Shown here piece by piece: positions 14,751-21,924 of a stretch of DNA of 64,000 bases (the first letter of the stretch is position 1; every line of letters begins with the position of its first letter). The DNA is from a virus, in the IMG/VR virus record IMGVR_UViG_3300027573_000779, positions 144,934 to 208,933 of that record; one strand, given 5' to 3'. The translations under genes were made by a program, and so were the position numbers. The notes beneath the pieces are model-generated. The model saw only the letters and a list, made by a program, of their open reading frames with translations, ran no database searches and was not told the origin of the DNA.

Positions 14751-14946
14751 CTAAATTTGAGAGTGCCCACATTTTGGACATTTGAGCACGTCAACCATTG
14801 TAACCTTAGAAGGAAGGAAACTAAGCGTATCTCCGTCTCTTGCGGGTTTACCATCAAGGCGACCTGTACCATTGACAAGAGCTTTTACCCTTTTTAAGGG
14901 GAACTTTACATCGCCAGCAAATTTTTGTGCCTTGTTTGGTCTTCAT
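14751..14946 (-). pseudogene. Zinc-ribbon gene with a 1-nt frameshift in an A5 run
   Basis: From ATG 14946 the frame reads MKTKQGTKI and soon stops, but dropping one A from the AAAAA run (plus-strand T5 at 14922-14926) joins it to a 56-codon open frame ending at 14751 that includes KALVNGTGRLDGKPARDGDT and a terminal CPKCGHSQI. The second frame has no start codon of its own. Its promoter is also abnormal: TTGACA and TATAAT are only 11 nt apart. Either a decaying gene or a homopolymer sequencing error. Confidence 0.55.
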
Positions 14947-14987
14947 GCTTTATGTTACTTTCCGTCAAATTATACAATATTTATGTG

Positions 14988-15170
14988 TCAACCGCAAATA
15001 TCTTGTGGTCTATGAGTTACCTGTTCGCCATTTTTCGCCACAAGAACCACTGTTACCTGATATTCTTTGCGAGCTTTAAGCTGTTGCGCCGCTTTCTTTT
15101 GCGCCGAATAGGAGGTTTCAGCTTCGACTTCAATTTCCTTGCCACGATAAAAAGCTTTATATATATTCAT
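14988..15170 (-). CDS. Small phage protein 'KAFYRGKEIEVEA' type, 60 aa
   Basis: L-promoter TTGTAG/16/TATAAT ends 7 nt before ATG. The pattern YKAFYRGKEIEVEAETSYSA followed by QKKAAQQLKARK is a recurring small phage family: a strand pair and then an Ala/Lys-rich helix, probably a minimal dsRBD- or ferredoxin-like fold. The gene at 17291-17500 (YIVYCKGEEIGIIQAGSHNA, then AEKKAQKK) looks like a paralogue. Function unknown. Confidence 0.65.
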   Translation of the reverse strand: MNIYKAFYRGKEIEVEAETSYSAQKKAAQQLKARKEYQVTVVLVAKNGEQVTHRPQDICG

Positions 15171-15213
15171 AAAAGAGATTATACATAGTCTTTTTTATGC
15201 TACAAGCCAAACT

Positions 15214-15408
15214 TTATACTGCTAGGGCTGTATTCGTCTCAATAGGTGGCATACACTGATTAATCACTTCTAGCAATTCTGACAATTTATTGTCATCTAT
15301 GCCAAGAAATTCCCCTATAATACTTCTCATATCCTTATCTGTTAAAGCCACTTGTGCAATTTTAAGGGTTTCGAGTGCCTCTTCTCTTGTAAATTCTTTT
15401 GTGTTCAT
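15214..15408 (-). CDS. Small helical protein, 64 aa
   Basis: ATG overlaps the stop of an upstream 19-codon hydrophobic ORF (ATGA). An L-like promoter (TTGCGG/17/TATTTT, 8 nt before ATG) lies inside that ORF. The protein is helical (REEALETLKIAQVALTDKD) with no motif. Confidence 0.55.
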   Translation of the reverse strand: MNTKEFTREEALETLKIAQVALTDKDMRSIIGEFLGIDDNKLSELLEVINQCMPPIETNTALAV

Positions 15409-15464
15409 TGATTATAAAAATAGCGTATAAGGAGAAGAGCCGCAAGTAAAATTAATATGCTCAT
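15405..15464 (-). CDS. Hydrophobic 19-residue micro-ORF
   Basis: ATG 15464 lies 4 nt after the stop of the 15469 gene, and TGA overlaps the next ATG. The predicted peptide MSILILLAALLLIRYFYNQ would be a single membrane-spanning helix. The perfect fit into the tiling supports it, but the same DNA also holds a promoter-like sequence for the next gene. Confidence 0.4.
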   Translation of the reverse strand: MSILILLAALLLIRYFYNQ

Positions 15465-15468
15465 TTAT

Positions 15469-15738
15469 TTATTCCTGTTCCTCTTCTGTGTCTTTTTCTT
15501 CCAGTTCATCTTCCAGACGTTCAACAACCTCTGCGAGTGTATCACAACTAGACACAACCCACTCTTGACTTGTCGAAATTGCTGGTTCGCAATGCCCTAA
15601 AGTCCTATACTTGAATTGCTGGTACTCCTGTTGAGACATTGACCGCCGACAAATTTCCTTAAACTCGTTTAATCCTTCCTCTAGTTCAGTGGCGAGTTCT
15701 GCGAGACGTTCCCAATTAGCTTTTGTAATTTTATTCAT
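15469..15738 (-). CDS. Acidic helical protein, 89 aa
   Basis: ATGA-type overlap with the upstream gene at 15731. The sequence is strongly helical and acidic, ending in EDELEEKDTEEEQE, with two possible helices around LAELATELEEGLNEFKEICR. Coiled coil likely. No motif. Confidence 0.55.
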   Translation of the reverse strand: MNKITKANWERLAELATELEEGLNEFKEICRRSMSQQEYQQFKYRTLGHCEPAISTSQEWVVSSCDTLAEVVERLEDELEEKDTEEEQE

Positions 15739-15937
15739 TGAGTTTCACTGATTTAATTTTAAATTTTTCGTCTGTTCCCTCGTACTTTTTGACTAGTTCT
15801 GCTAGTTTGGTTTGCGCTGGCGCTAGGTCAAGCCATACACCAAACTCCATACAATGGAGCCAGTCACCATCGCCCACGTTATCCACGTTATCATTATAAC
15901 TAGGACACCACTGCACTATGTAATAAACGCTCTTCAT
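15731..15937 (-). CDS. Small acidic protein, 68 aa
   Basis: Start moved from 15952 to ATG 15937, 6 nt after L-promoter TTGACA/16/TATCTT. Tryptophan- and Asp-rich N-terminal half (VQWCPSYNDNVDNVGDGDW) and a helix LAPAQTKLAELVKKYEG. First gene of a four-gene overlapping unit running to 15214. Confidence 0.6.
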   Translation of the reverse strand: MKSVYYIVQWCPSYNDNVDNVGDGDWLHCMEFGVWLDLAPAQTKLAELVKKYEGTDEKFKIKSVKLNE

Positions 15938-15967
15938 GGTTAAAAGATACAATATCTTTTTTAACTG

Positions 15968-16249
15968 TCAATAGCGGTTATTGTCAATCTTTCTAATCGC
16001 ATTAATCGCTGGTATAATACTTTCTGCACCAAGTTCATATGTAATTGATTCTTCAACAACACACAAAAGAGTCTTGGCTAGTCTAACAGGATGTTCCCCG
16101 TTAGAGGAAAACTTTAGTCTTTCGTCATATGTCAACTTTTTATAAAGCTGTAAAGCTCTCTCTTTTAAAATTTCGCCTGCTTTAACAGACATTTCTTTAA
16201 TAGCAGATTCAAATTCAGCACTACTACGGGCAACTTCTTTAGTATTCAT
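15968..16249 (-). CDS. Hypothetical helical protein, 93 aa
   Basis: Start moved from 16267 to ATG 16249, 9 nt after L-promoter TTGACT/16/TATCTT. Helical protein (EFESAIKEMSVKAGEILKER) with a conserved-looking LAKTLLCVVEESITYELG segment. No motif. Confidence 0.6.
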   Translation of the reverse strand: MNTKEVARSSAEFESAIKEMSVKAGEILKERALQLYKKLTYDERLKFSSNGEHPVRLAKTLLCVVEESITYELGAESIIPAINAIRKIDNNRY

Positions 16250-16289
16250 AAAGTATAAAAGATACAATATCTTTTTTAAAAGTCAACAC

Positions 16290-16514
16290 TCAAGCGCCGT
16301 TTACAGTTAATCTGCTAATTTGACTTCGCGCCATACCGTCAAGGCATTCAAAAGCTTTTCCTTGTCTTTCTATTCTAGTTTTTGCGCCATTGATGATATT
16401 AGCTACCTTTTGCGCATTTTCGCGCCCGCCGCAATCCTGAATCAGGTTAAAGTTCCCGTTAGAGAACACCCACTTGCGAAAGCTCCGATTGAAGTTAAAT
16501 AGTGTTTTATTCAT
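16290..16514 (-). CDS. Hypothetical protein, 74 aa
   Basis: L-promoter TTGACG/16/TATTCT ends 6 nt before ATG. Basic protein with FRKWVFSNGNFNLIQDCGG and KVANIINGAKTRIERQG. The gene ends in Gly-Ala with GGCGCTTGA, and the next L-promoter begins 5 nt after the stop. Confidence 0.6.
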   Translation of the reverse strand: MNKTLFNFNRSFRKWVFSNGNFNLIQDCGGRENAQKVANIINGAKTRIERQGKAFECLDGMARSQISRLTVNGA

Positions 16515-16554
16515 ATTCTGAGAATATAGAATCTTTTTAAAACGTCAATACCTT

Positions 16555-16848
16555 TTAATTTTTTAGAGTATAACCCGCACCTTTTAAAGCTGTTTCGTGG
16601 TCATAACCTCCCCTATAAGACCCTTCAAGCTCGCTCCAATTCAAAATTTTTCCTTCAGAATCAGCAGCAAAGATGTAAGTTTCAGGACCAGTAAACATTG
16701 CATCAGCCGCAGAAACTACTACATATTCATGCTCTTTAACTTCCATCCCCCCAATGTCTTCAGCATAATCTTTTACTTTAATTGGCGGGTCAAGTTTATA
16801 CAAAACTTTACCCTTAGAGAGAGGTTTAATTAGGGTTGCGTAATTCAT
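16555..16848 (-). CDS. Hypothetical protein, 97 aa
   Basis: Not leaderless: its promoter (TTGCAG/16/TATAAT) lies about 50 nt upstream and a GCC/GGC element ends just before ATG. Strand-rich protein (YVVVSAADAMFTGPETYIFA) that looks like a small beta domain. It shows that the element can act in a monocistronic leader as well as between genes. Confidence 0.6.
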   Translation of the reverse strand: MNYATLIKPLSKGKVLYKLDPPIKVKDYAEDIGGMEVKEHEYVVVSAADAMFTGPETYIFAADSEGKILNWSELEGSYRGGYDHETALKGAGYTLKN

Positions 16849-16937
16849 ATGCTCAGTCGCCGCAAGGGCTTTTTGATTGTTTTTTAAATTGTTTAACTTT
16901 TAAGATTATACAATATCTTTTTAAACCTGCAAGACTT

Positions 16938-17255
16938 TTAAGCACCCGCTAAACTAGCTTTTTCCAGCCAATTAACTTCTGGTTTGTCCTGAAAATGATA
17001 GTCCCGTTCTATATAAAGACCAAACTTTAACTTGATAGACTGTAATTCTTTAAGGCTTATAGTGCCGAATTCGACACAACCCATTCCTAAGTCCGCATAA
17101 CCCCAAGCAACATCGTCATCAGGTTCTAGGTAACAAATAAGCCAAGTCGCCGCTCCCATTGGGTTAAAAAACTTAACAATCGGGCGCATATTATCAGGAC
17201 TAGCTTCCCTAAGTTTTCTGTGAAGTTCTTTAGTTAAGAATTTTTGTCGTGCCAT
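16938..17255 (-). CDS. DUF2958 family protein
   Basis: A 105-residue protein with the DUF2958 order: LTKELHRKLREASPD, then IVKFFNPMGAATWLICYLEPDDD, then GYADLGMGCVEFGTISLKEL, and finally GLYIERDYHF. DUF2958 proteins are frequent in mobile elements that also carry ArdC-type antirestriction genes, and the ArdC-like gene is nearby. Exact role unknown. L-promoter TTGCAG/16/TATAAT ends 6 nt before ATG. Confidence 0.85.
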   Translation of the reverse strand: MARQKFLTKELHRKLREASPDNMRPIVKFFNPMGAATWLICYLEPDDDVAWGYADLGMGCVEFGTISLKELQSIKLKFGLYIERDYHFQDKPEVNWLEKASLAGA

Positions 17256-17290
17256 AGTTTAATTATACAATATCTTTTTTGCGCTGCAAG

Positions 17291-17500
17291 TTAAATCTCA
17301 GTATAAGCTACTGAAATTGCAGTATTAAGATTTTTGATTGCATCTTCTCTACTAGTGGTGGGATTTACCCTCATATAAAACTGAATTCTGTCTTCTGTAG
17401 GAGGATATTTCTTTTGTGCTTTCTTTTCCGCCGCGTTATGGCTTCCAGCCTGAATTATGCCTATTTCTTCTCCCTTACAATAAACAATATAATTTTTCAT
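17291..17500 (-). CDS. Small phage protein, paralogue of the 14988 gene
   Basis: L-promoter TTGTAA/16/TATAAT ends 6 nt before ATG. A YIVYCKGEEIGIIQAGSHNA strand pair followed by AEKKAQKKYP matches the architecture of the gene at 14988-15170. It has an extra C-terminal helix (TSREDAIKNLNTAISVAYTE). Function unknown. Confidence 0.6.
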   Translation of the reverse strand: MKNYIVYCKGEEIGIIQAGSHNAAEKKAQKKYPPTEDRIQFYMRVNPTTSREDAIKNLNTAISVAYTEI

Positions 17501-17523
17501 AGTTAAATTATACGATATCTTTT

Positions 17524-17721
17524 TTATCTTACAACCGTAAATTCATCCCACCAAAAGAACTTTTTATAGGGAAATCCATCAATATCAAAAGTCGCGCCGT
17601 TAAAGTGTGGTCCTGATAGTTCAGAAGGAGTATGAACAGTTAGAATTTCTCCCTTTTTAAAGGTTCTGCCAGTCGCGCAAACATCCTTTAACATCTCGAT
17701 TTTATAAGTTTTTAAGTTCAT
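17524..17721 (-). CDS. Small beta-rich protein, 65 aa
   Basis: ATG follows a variant GCC/GGC element formed by the end of the upstream broken gene (GGTGCTTGAGAG then ATG), so it is a second cistron. TFKKGEILTVHTPSELSGPH suggests an SH3- or KOW-like barrel. No defined family. Confidence 0.55.
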   Translation of the reverse strand: MNLKTYKIEMLKDVCATGRTFKKGEILTVHTPSELSGPHFNGATFDIDGFPYKKFFWWDEFTVVR

Positions 17722-17724
17722 CTC

Positions 17725-17893
17725 TCAAGCACCAAGGGGTTGAACTAACTCCTCATCGTCAAAAAACCAGCAAACATAAAGAGAATTTCTGGCATTAGTG
17801 CAAAAATCGCGCATTTGGACAAACTCAGTTCTTAATAAACTCTGAGTTCTGCCACTGAAACCGCTCGCCAATTGCTAAATCCTTAAACCTCAT
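17725..17893 (-). pseudogene. Small gene broken by a frameshift
   Basis: From ATG 17893, 7 nt after L-promoter TTGTCT/16/TATAAT, the frame reads MRFKDLAIGERF and stops at 17825. An overlapping frame continues SGRTQSLLRTEFVQMRD and CWFFDDEELVQPLGA to TGA 17725, just before the next gene's ATG. The two parts together read like one small phage protein ('..LxxGxRFxxxGxx..TxFVxM..'), so a 1-nt insertion or 2-nt deletion near 17850 has split it. Confidence 0.55.
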
Positions 17894-17929
17894 AAGAAAG
17901 ATTATATATAGTCTTTTTAAAAAGACAAA

Positions 17930-17957
17930 GAAAAAAGCCCCCAAAAGGGGGGCTTTA
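17930..17957 (-). terminator. Rho-independent terminator, minus strand
   Basis: On minus, AAAGCCCCCC-TTTT-GGGGGCTTTTTT is a strong hairpin with a T-run. It closes the unit of the gene at 18125 and sits directly upstream of the next L-promoter. Confidence 0.85.
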
Positions 17958-18124
17958 GCCAATTTATTTGATAGACCTATATAACCCTTCAAAAGGGCCG
18001 GTTGGCGGCACTATCTTTTTAACGACTTTTAGCTACGCCGTATGAATTAGCCAACCCTATCACTTGAAAAGCTTAACAGATTTTTTCCAAAAAGCAACAA
18101 TAAAGCCCTTCGGCGTCTGAGAAT
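17958..18124. other. Intergenic region without intact ORF
   Basis: About 165 nt between the terminator and the AT-hook-like gene. Minus-strand frames show short coding-like fragments (for example KKIVPPTGPFEGLYRSIK just before the terminator) but no continuous ORF with a start. A GCC/GGC-like hairpin (CGCCGAAGGGC) lies near 18102-18114. Possibly a decayed gene or a 3' UTR. Confidence 0.5.
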
Positions 18125-18520
18125 TTAAGCTGCAACGGGTTCTGCCACTTCAGTTACAGGAATATTTTCTGTAACGTGCTCAGTCGCAGGCTGTTCGGGA
18201 GCATTGCTCACTCCTGACTTTTCAGCCGCTCGCGCCACCTTTTTGGCCAGTTTTTCAGCCTCTTTAGCCGCCTCTTCCTTGTGTTTATTTTCCCAATAAG
18301 CCTTTTTCGAAGCTGAGATTTTGTCCCTTCCAGCTTGGCTCATCTTACTTCCCTTGGGTCGCCCCTTTCGAGTTTGAGAAGGAGAAGGAAGAAGGCTAGG
18401 AAGAGTTGAGGGAATATTAATTCCACTCATCAACTGATTGTATTCAGACTGCTTTACCGCAATCTCTTCCAGCAACTTTGCCGCTCGCAAGTGAGTTTCG
18501 GGCGTTAACACTATGTTCAT
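18125..18520 (-). CDS. Basic AT-hook-like protein, 131 aa
   Basis: Contains TRKGRPKGSKMSQAGRDKIS, where GRPKGS resembles an AT-hook and the rest resembles NUMOD-type DNA-contact helices. A long helical Lys/Glu/Ala stretch follows, then an acidic Pro/Val tail. Probably binds DNA, perhaps as a small chromatin-like or regulatory protein. Promoter-like TTGCAC/16/TAACGT lies about 85 nt upstream, so this mRNA has a leader. Confidence 0.6.
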   Translation of the reverse strand: MNIVLTPETHLRAAKLLEEIAVKQSEYNQLMSGINIPSTLPSLLPSPSQTRKGRPKGSKMSQAGRDKISASKKAYWENKHKEEAAKEAEKLAKKVARAAEKSGVSNAPEQPATEHVTENIPVTEVAEPVAA

Positions 18521-18649
18521 TTTGTTCTTTCTTTCTTTTTAATTGTTTTTAAAATTTTGTCTTTAACTGACAACACCCATACGTTAACACTACTTTTTAA
18601 ACGTGCAAGACTATTTTTTTTCAATAATCAGTCTTAAGCTAATAACTAA

Positions 18650-19417
18650 TTAAGCTTCAACTAGTTGCGCACTAACTTTTTTCTTATCATAGTGGGCGAA
18701 ATAGTCCGTTTTATACCCGCCTCTTCCCTTCCTTCTAATTAGCTCCCAAGCTTTAGCCGCTTGAGTGCCAGAGGGTTGCACGCCATGAAGCAAGACTGCA
18801 TAATTTTTGTTAGCTTTCCGTGCTAGAGAGTCATCATGGTCAATCTTTAGTCCTAAATCTTTTGCCTCTTTCTCAGAAAAGACAACTTTAACCGATACAA
18901 GCCCATGTTTTTCAATGAGATAGTCAAATTTTCCACCCCTTGAAGCAGTAAGCTTTAGATTATGGGGTATAGACCCTAATCTATTGACCCAAAATGGTAG
19001 AGCTTTGGTGTAGGCATAAAACAGCTTATTGGGGTAGCGCCGAACTACTTCCACCCACGCGTCAAAATAGTCCTGACTGAAAAAGTCGCCTGAACCATGT
19101 ATGCGAATTATGGCATATTTCTTAGAAAAACGTGCAATTTCATTGTCAAGCAACGCGACTATTTGGTTGATTGACTTTCCTTTTACCAAGTCAAAATTGT
19201 TCCATCTGCTATCCCTTGTATTCTGAAAAAGGCTTTCGCCTGAAGCCGCATAACACCTAAATTGAGCGTCGGGTCCTGTTATAATTGGACCGCCAAATCT
19301 AGGAACTTTCGCTAGGCAATCCTTTGCAAAGGGGCAGGACCAACCAGCAGGGAGACTGAATATCTTTGTTTTATCAATCTTGGCGTTACCGTTAGCAAAA
19401 AAGAGTCTGTTATTCAT
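18650..19417 (-). CDS. Gp88-family protein
   Basis: A 255-residue protein with the Gp88 pattern: SLPAGWSCPFAKDCLAK (Cys28, Cys34), RCYAASGESLF (Cys55), RDSRWNNFDLV, then IRIHGSGDFFSQDYFDAW and LFYAYTKALPFWV, and a later LTASRGG. This family is widespread in phages; its activity is not settled, though the conserved Cys and the barrel-like repeats suggest a metal- or cofactor-binding enzyme. L-promoter TTGCTT/16/TATAAT ends 7 nt before ATG. Confidence 0.85.
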   Translation of the reverse strand: MNNRLFFANGNAKIDKTKIFSLPAGWSCPFAKDCLAKVPRFGGPIITGPDAQFRCYAASGESLFQNTRDSRWNNFDLVKGKSINQIVALLDNEIARFSKKYAIIRIHGSGDFFSQDYFDAWVEVVRRYPNKLFYAYTKALPFWVNRLGSIPHNLKLTASRGGKFDYLIEKHGLVSVKVVFSEKEAKDLGLKIDHDDSLARKANKNYAVLLHGVQPSGTQAAKAWELIRRKGRGGYKTDYFAHYDKKKVSAQLVEA

Positions 19418-19446
19418 AAATTGGATTATAAATAATCTTTTTAAAA

Positions 19447-19474
19447 AAGCAAGCCCCCATTTTTTAGGTGGGGG
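19447..19474 (-). terminator. Rho-independent terminator overlapping next -35
   Basis: CCCCCA (19454-19459) pairs with TGGGGG (19469-19474). On minus the hairpin is followed by CTTGCTTTTTT, in which TTGCTT is also the -35 of the Gp88 promoter, so termination and new initiation share DNA. Confidence 0.7.
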
Positions 19475-19507
19475 CCGGGGGGGCAGGGCTACTTATGGGA
19501 GAAGTAT

Positions 19508-19951
19508 TTACATACCAACAGGACTATCAACAGGCACACACTCTCCATAATAATTTAAATTGGGCGTTTGAAACTCAAGGTATCCAACCTTGTAGCGGTA
19601 ATGTTCTTTAGGCTGTTCAAGAGGAACGAATTCTAGGTAAGTAATTTCCTCATATCGTTTTGAGGCCAACTCACAAGCTTGGCACATCAAACCATTTTTG
19701 CGCCCTTTATATTTCTTTGTATCTTGCTCGGAATTAAGTATTTGGAACAAAGACGAATATATTAAAGCGTGTTCAAACTTTTCTTGCGTACTCCAAAAGT
19801 AAGCAAGTGTAGGAGTCAACCAATGCAATTCGCCATTGGTGCCTTCGTGGTTGTAGAAAGAGAAGTATCTTTCTTGAAGTTCGATAGGATTGCTGTCTTC
19901 GATTGCTATTGCAACGTGTAAACCAAAGTTTTGACGATACAACTTTTGCAT
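19508..19951 (-). CDS. Hypothetical protein, 147 aa
   Basis: Start set to ATG 19951 after a GCC/GGC element; an in-frame GTG two codons earlier is possible. Mixed alpha/beta protein with CQACELASKRYEEITYLEF and a C-terminal strand VGYLEFQTP. It has a long leader with a hairpin and T-run (see 19978-20068), which suggests regulated expression. Confidence 0.6.
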   Translation of the reverse strand: MQKLYRQNFGLHVAIAIEDSNPIELQERYFSFYNHEGTNGELHWLTPTLAYFWSTQEKFEHALIYSSLFQILNSEQDTKKYKGRKNGLMCQACELASKRYEEITYLEFVPLEQPKEHYRYKVGYLEFQTPNLNYYGECVPVDSPVGM

Positions 19952-19977
19952 ACGCACTCAAGCGCCGTGGGGCTTAT

Positions 19978-20068
19978 AAAAAAGAAACAGTTTTCCTGAA
20001 CTGTAAATTTTAAAAACTCTGGTGCTTGATTTATATACTCATACTATCAAGGATTTTTCCTAAGTCAA
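19978..20068 (-). promoter_or_regulatory. Promoter with attenuator-like hairpin leader
   Basis: TTGACT (20063-20068), 16 nt containing the perfect palindrome AGGAAAAATCCT, and TAGTAT (20041-20046). About 35 nt further on, ACAGTT-CAGGAA-AACTGT forms a 6-bp hairpin (19987-20004) followed by TTCTTTTTT. This looks like an intrinsic terminator between promoter and gene, either an attenuator or the end of a small RNA of about 60 nt. Confidence 0.5.
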
Positions 20069-20172
20069 CAGGAATAATGGGGGAACAACCTTATTTTTTT
20101 GGACTTTTTTAAGATTTTTTGCTCAATTTTGAGACATTTTAGGGTTTTTTCCTACTCTCAAGCGTCGATGAG

Positions 20173-20481
20173 CTATTTTATAATTTCAGCTAGAGGCCAA
20201 GTGGTTTCGTCCATTTCATAATTTTTATCTCCTTTTGAGAACCAGAATGTCCCTACTGAGCTACTGCAATTAGTAAAGCCGTGTGCGCGACAAGCATCAA
20301 AGACCGCCTGAACATCCTTGTCTTTATCCCATTTAAGTTCTGTACGTATTGCTGTGTATATTAATTCCCATTCTCCAGCACAAGCAACGACTTTAGAATC
20401 AATTCGAAACTGATTCATTTTGTGGATTTGATAGGCCGCGACTGCAATAACAATACTATCGGGCATTTCAACTAGTTCCAT
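20173..20481 (-). CDS. Hypothetical protein, 102 aa
   Basis: Second cistron after the gene at 20509. Contains VIAVAAYQIHKMNQFRIDSK and AVFDACRAHGFTNCSS; mixed alpha/beta. The stop is followed by a GCC/GGC-like element. No family recognised. Confidence 0.55.
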   Translation of the reverse strand: MELVEMPDSIVIAVAAYQIHKMNQFRIDSKVVACAGEWELIYTAIRTELKWDKDKDVQAVFDACRAHGFTNCSSSVGTFWFSKGDKNYEMDETTWPLAEIIK

Positions 20482-20508
20482 AAAGAAAGTTTACAATCTG
20501 AGGGGCTT

Positions 20509-20691
20509 TTAGTTTGATAGAATGATTACTTTTGTGTACCTATCTTTGCACAAGTCATTCGCTTCTTCACTTGTAAGACTTTCATCAATCTCTTTTCCTT
20601 TTACACTGACTGCATTGACAAGTTGAACTATCCTATAACGCTTATCCAACAAGTTTTTTTGCAGCGTAACAGTGGTTTGTTTGTTATTCAT
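20509..20691 (-). CDS. Small hypothetical protein, 60 aa
   Basis: Start moved two codons to ATG 20691, 7 nt after L-promoter TTGAGA/16/TATTCT. Strand-helix-strand sequence ending RYTKVIILSN. No motif. Confidence 0.55.
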   Translation of the reverse strand: MNNKQTTVTLQKNLLDKRYRIVQLVNAVSVKGKEIDESLTSEEANDLCKDRYTKVIILSN

Positions 20692-20743
20692 AAACACAAG
20701 AATACAATATCTTTTTTAACTCTCAAGAACTTTTTGCGCCGCC

Positions 20744-21118
20744 TCAGAGCATTATTTTAGCTTTTTCTTCCATAGTTAAAACCGCCGCGTGAATACTTTT
20801 AATGTCTTCAAAGTCAAGGAACACATCTGTTTGATTACCTATAATTGTTACTCTATCTGGCCGCACTACAGCAATATTTCCAACATTAATAGGTTCAAAA
20901 ATAGTATTATCCGCCTCTATCAGTTCATCAAGGGTGACGCTTTGAACTACTTGGCCACAAGAGCACAGTTCTACAACTTTTGTTTTTCGTCTAACTAGAA
21001 TAAATTTTGAGGTTCCCACATCTCCTAATACGCGATTGTAACCTATTGAGGACAAACAATTTAGGAGCGCCGTTAAATGTGATTTACTTTTAATTGTAAG
21101 TTGGACCGCATCGTTCAT
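20744..21118 (-). CDS. Hypothetical protein, 124 aa
   Basis: L-promoter TTGATT/16/TATAAT ends 8 nt before ATG. The 11-bp tandem repeats at 21204-21236 lie about 85 nt upstream of the start and may be its operator. Beta-rich protein with CSCGQVVQSVTLDEL and IAVVRPDRVTIIG. No family recognised. Confidence 0.6.
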   Translation of the reverse strand: MNDAVQLTIKSKSHLTALLNCLSSIGYNRVLGDVGTSKFILVRRKTKVVELCSCGQVVQSVTLDELIEADNTIFEPINVGNIAVVRPDRVTIIGNQTDVFLDFEDIKSIHAAVLTMEEKAKIML

Positions 21119-21203
21119 ATAGGAGGATTATACAACATCTTTCTATTAAATCAAGGTTTTATGGAGAAATGTTTCGAACTACTATGCATTGCCAAGTAGC
21201 ATG

Positions 21204-21236
21204 TATGTATTTACATTGTATTTACTTTGTATTTAC
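21204..21236. repeat. Three tandem 11-bp repeats (GTAAATACANN)
   Basis: On minus the units are GTAAATACAAA, GTAAATACAAT and GTAAATACATA, adjacent with no spacer. One turn of helix per unit puts all three on the same DNA face, as expected for an operator or iteron. It lies between the 21253 gene end and the 20744 gene promoter. Confidence 0.65.
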
Positions 21237-21252
21237 ATCCTTTAACTCTATA

Positions 21253-21495
21253 TTATATTATACCATTGTCAGTTAACGCCTCAATATACGCCTTGGCATA
21301 CACTCTATGCCTTAACCTCAACTCTTTAGTGTCTTCATTGGCAAGCTTTATCCTCAGAGAATTAAGCTTCTGCAAAGAACTTCTAACGCTATCGGTGATA
21401 GTAGAATCGTCAATATCGGGCATGACCTTGTGAGAGTGCTGGCTTAAGCTGTCAATAACTTCAGTCAGCGCCGCAATTATCTCTAAGTTGCTCAT
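21253..21495 (-). CDS. Helical protein, 80 aa
   Basis: Start set to ATG 21495, after the stop of the upstream gene, with AAGGA 12-16 nt before it; the longer frame to 21528 lies inside that gene. Helical (EIIAALTEVIDSLSQHSHKV) with no motif. Second cistron of the 21811 promoter. Confidence 0.55.
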   Translation of the reverse strand: MSNLEIIAALTEVIDSLSQHSHKVMPDIDDSTITDSVRSSLQKLNSLRIKLANEDTKELRLRHRVYAKAYIEALTDNGII

Positions 21496-21505
21496 AATCA
21501 AAGTC

Positions 21506-21811
21506 TTATCCTTGGAACAGTCCGTCACTATAAGGTTGATAATCCTTTTTGGCCATTATCTCCTTAACCCTTTCCTCTGTCACTTCGCGCCAACCAACGG
21601 GCAAACATTGATACCATTGACCTTTGAACTTCACAAAGTCGCCAGACGACATAGAACGGACATGTAATTTGCAGAAAAGTGTTGATTCACAACCACTTCC
21701 AGCGTTGAAAGCCGCAAAAATGTCCTCTAAGCCCAAATTGTCATCCCACACACTGGAAAACTCTACAGTTTGCGCCGCACCAAAGGAACGGGGATATTTA
21801 ATTTCAATCAT
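21506..21811 (-). CDS. Small protein resembling YodL-type/regulatory domains
   Basis: L-promoter TTGCAA/16/TAGAAT ends 6 nt before ATG. The order 'LEDIFAAFNAGSG' then 'HVRSMSSGDFVKFKGQWYQCL' then GW is like small mobile-element proteins in which an 'IF..FN' helix is followed by an 'RS.S.GD.V' strand (YodL-like). Tentative; function unknown. Confidence 0.55.
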   Translation of the reverse strand: MIEIKYPRSFGAAQTVEFSSVWDDNLGLEDIFAAFNAGSGCESTLFCKLHVRSMSSGDFVKFKGQWYQCLPVGWREVTEERVKEIMAKKDYQPYSDGLFQG

Positions 21812-21924
21812 GCACCCATTCTAGCAAGACTTTTTAAAGTTGCAACCCTAAAAGTTTGCCTAAAATGTAGACACCCAAGAAAAAGAATCAATTAAAGTCA
21901 ATAAGAACAGCAATTAAGAGCCAC

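Noticed and set aside
17958-18124. Coding-like fragments (e.g. KKIVPPTGPFEGLYRSIK) on minus.
   Set aside because: No continuous frame with start; possibly a decayed gene but evidence is too weak to call.
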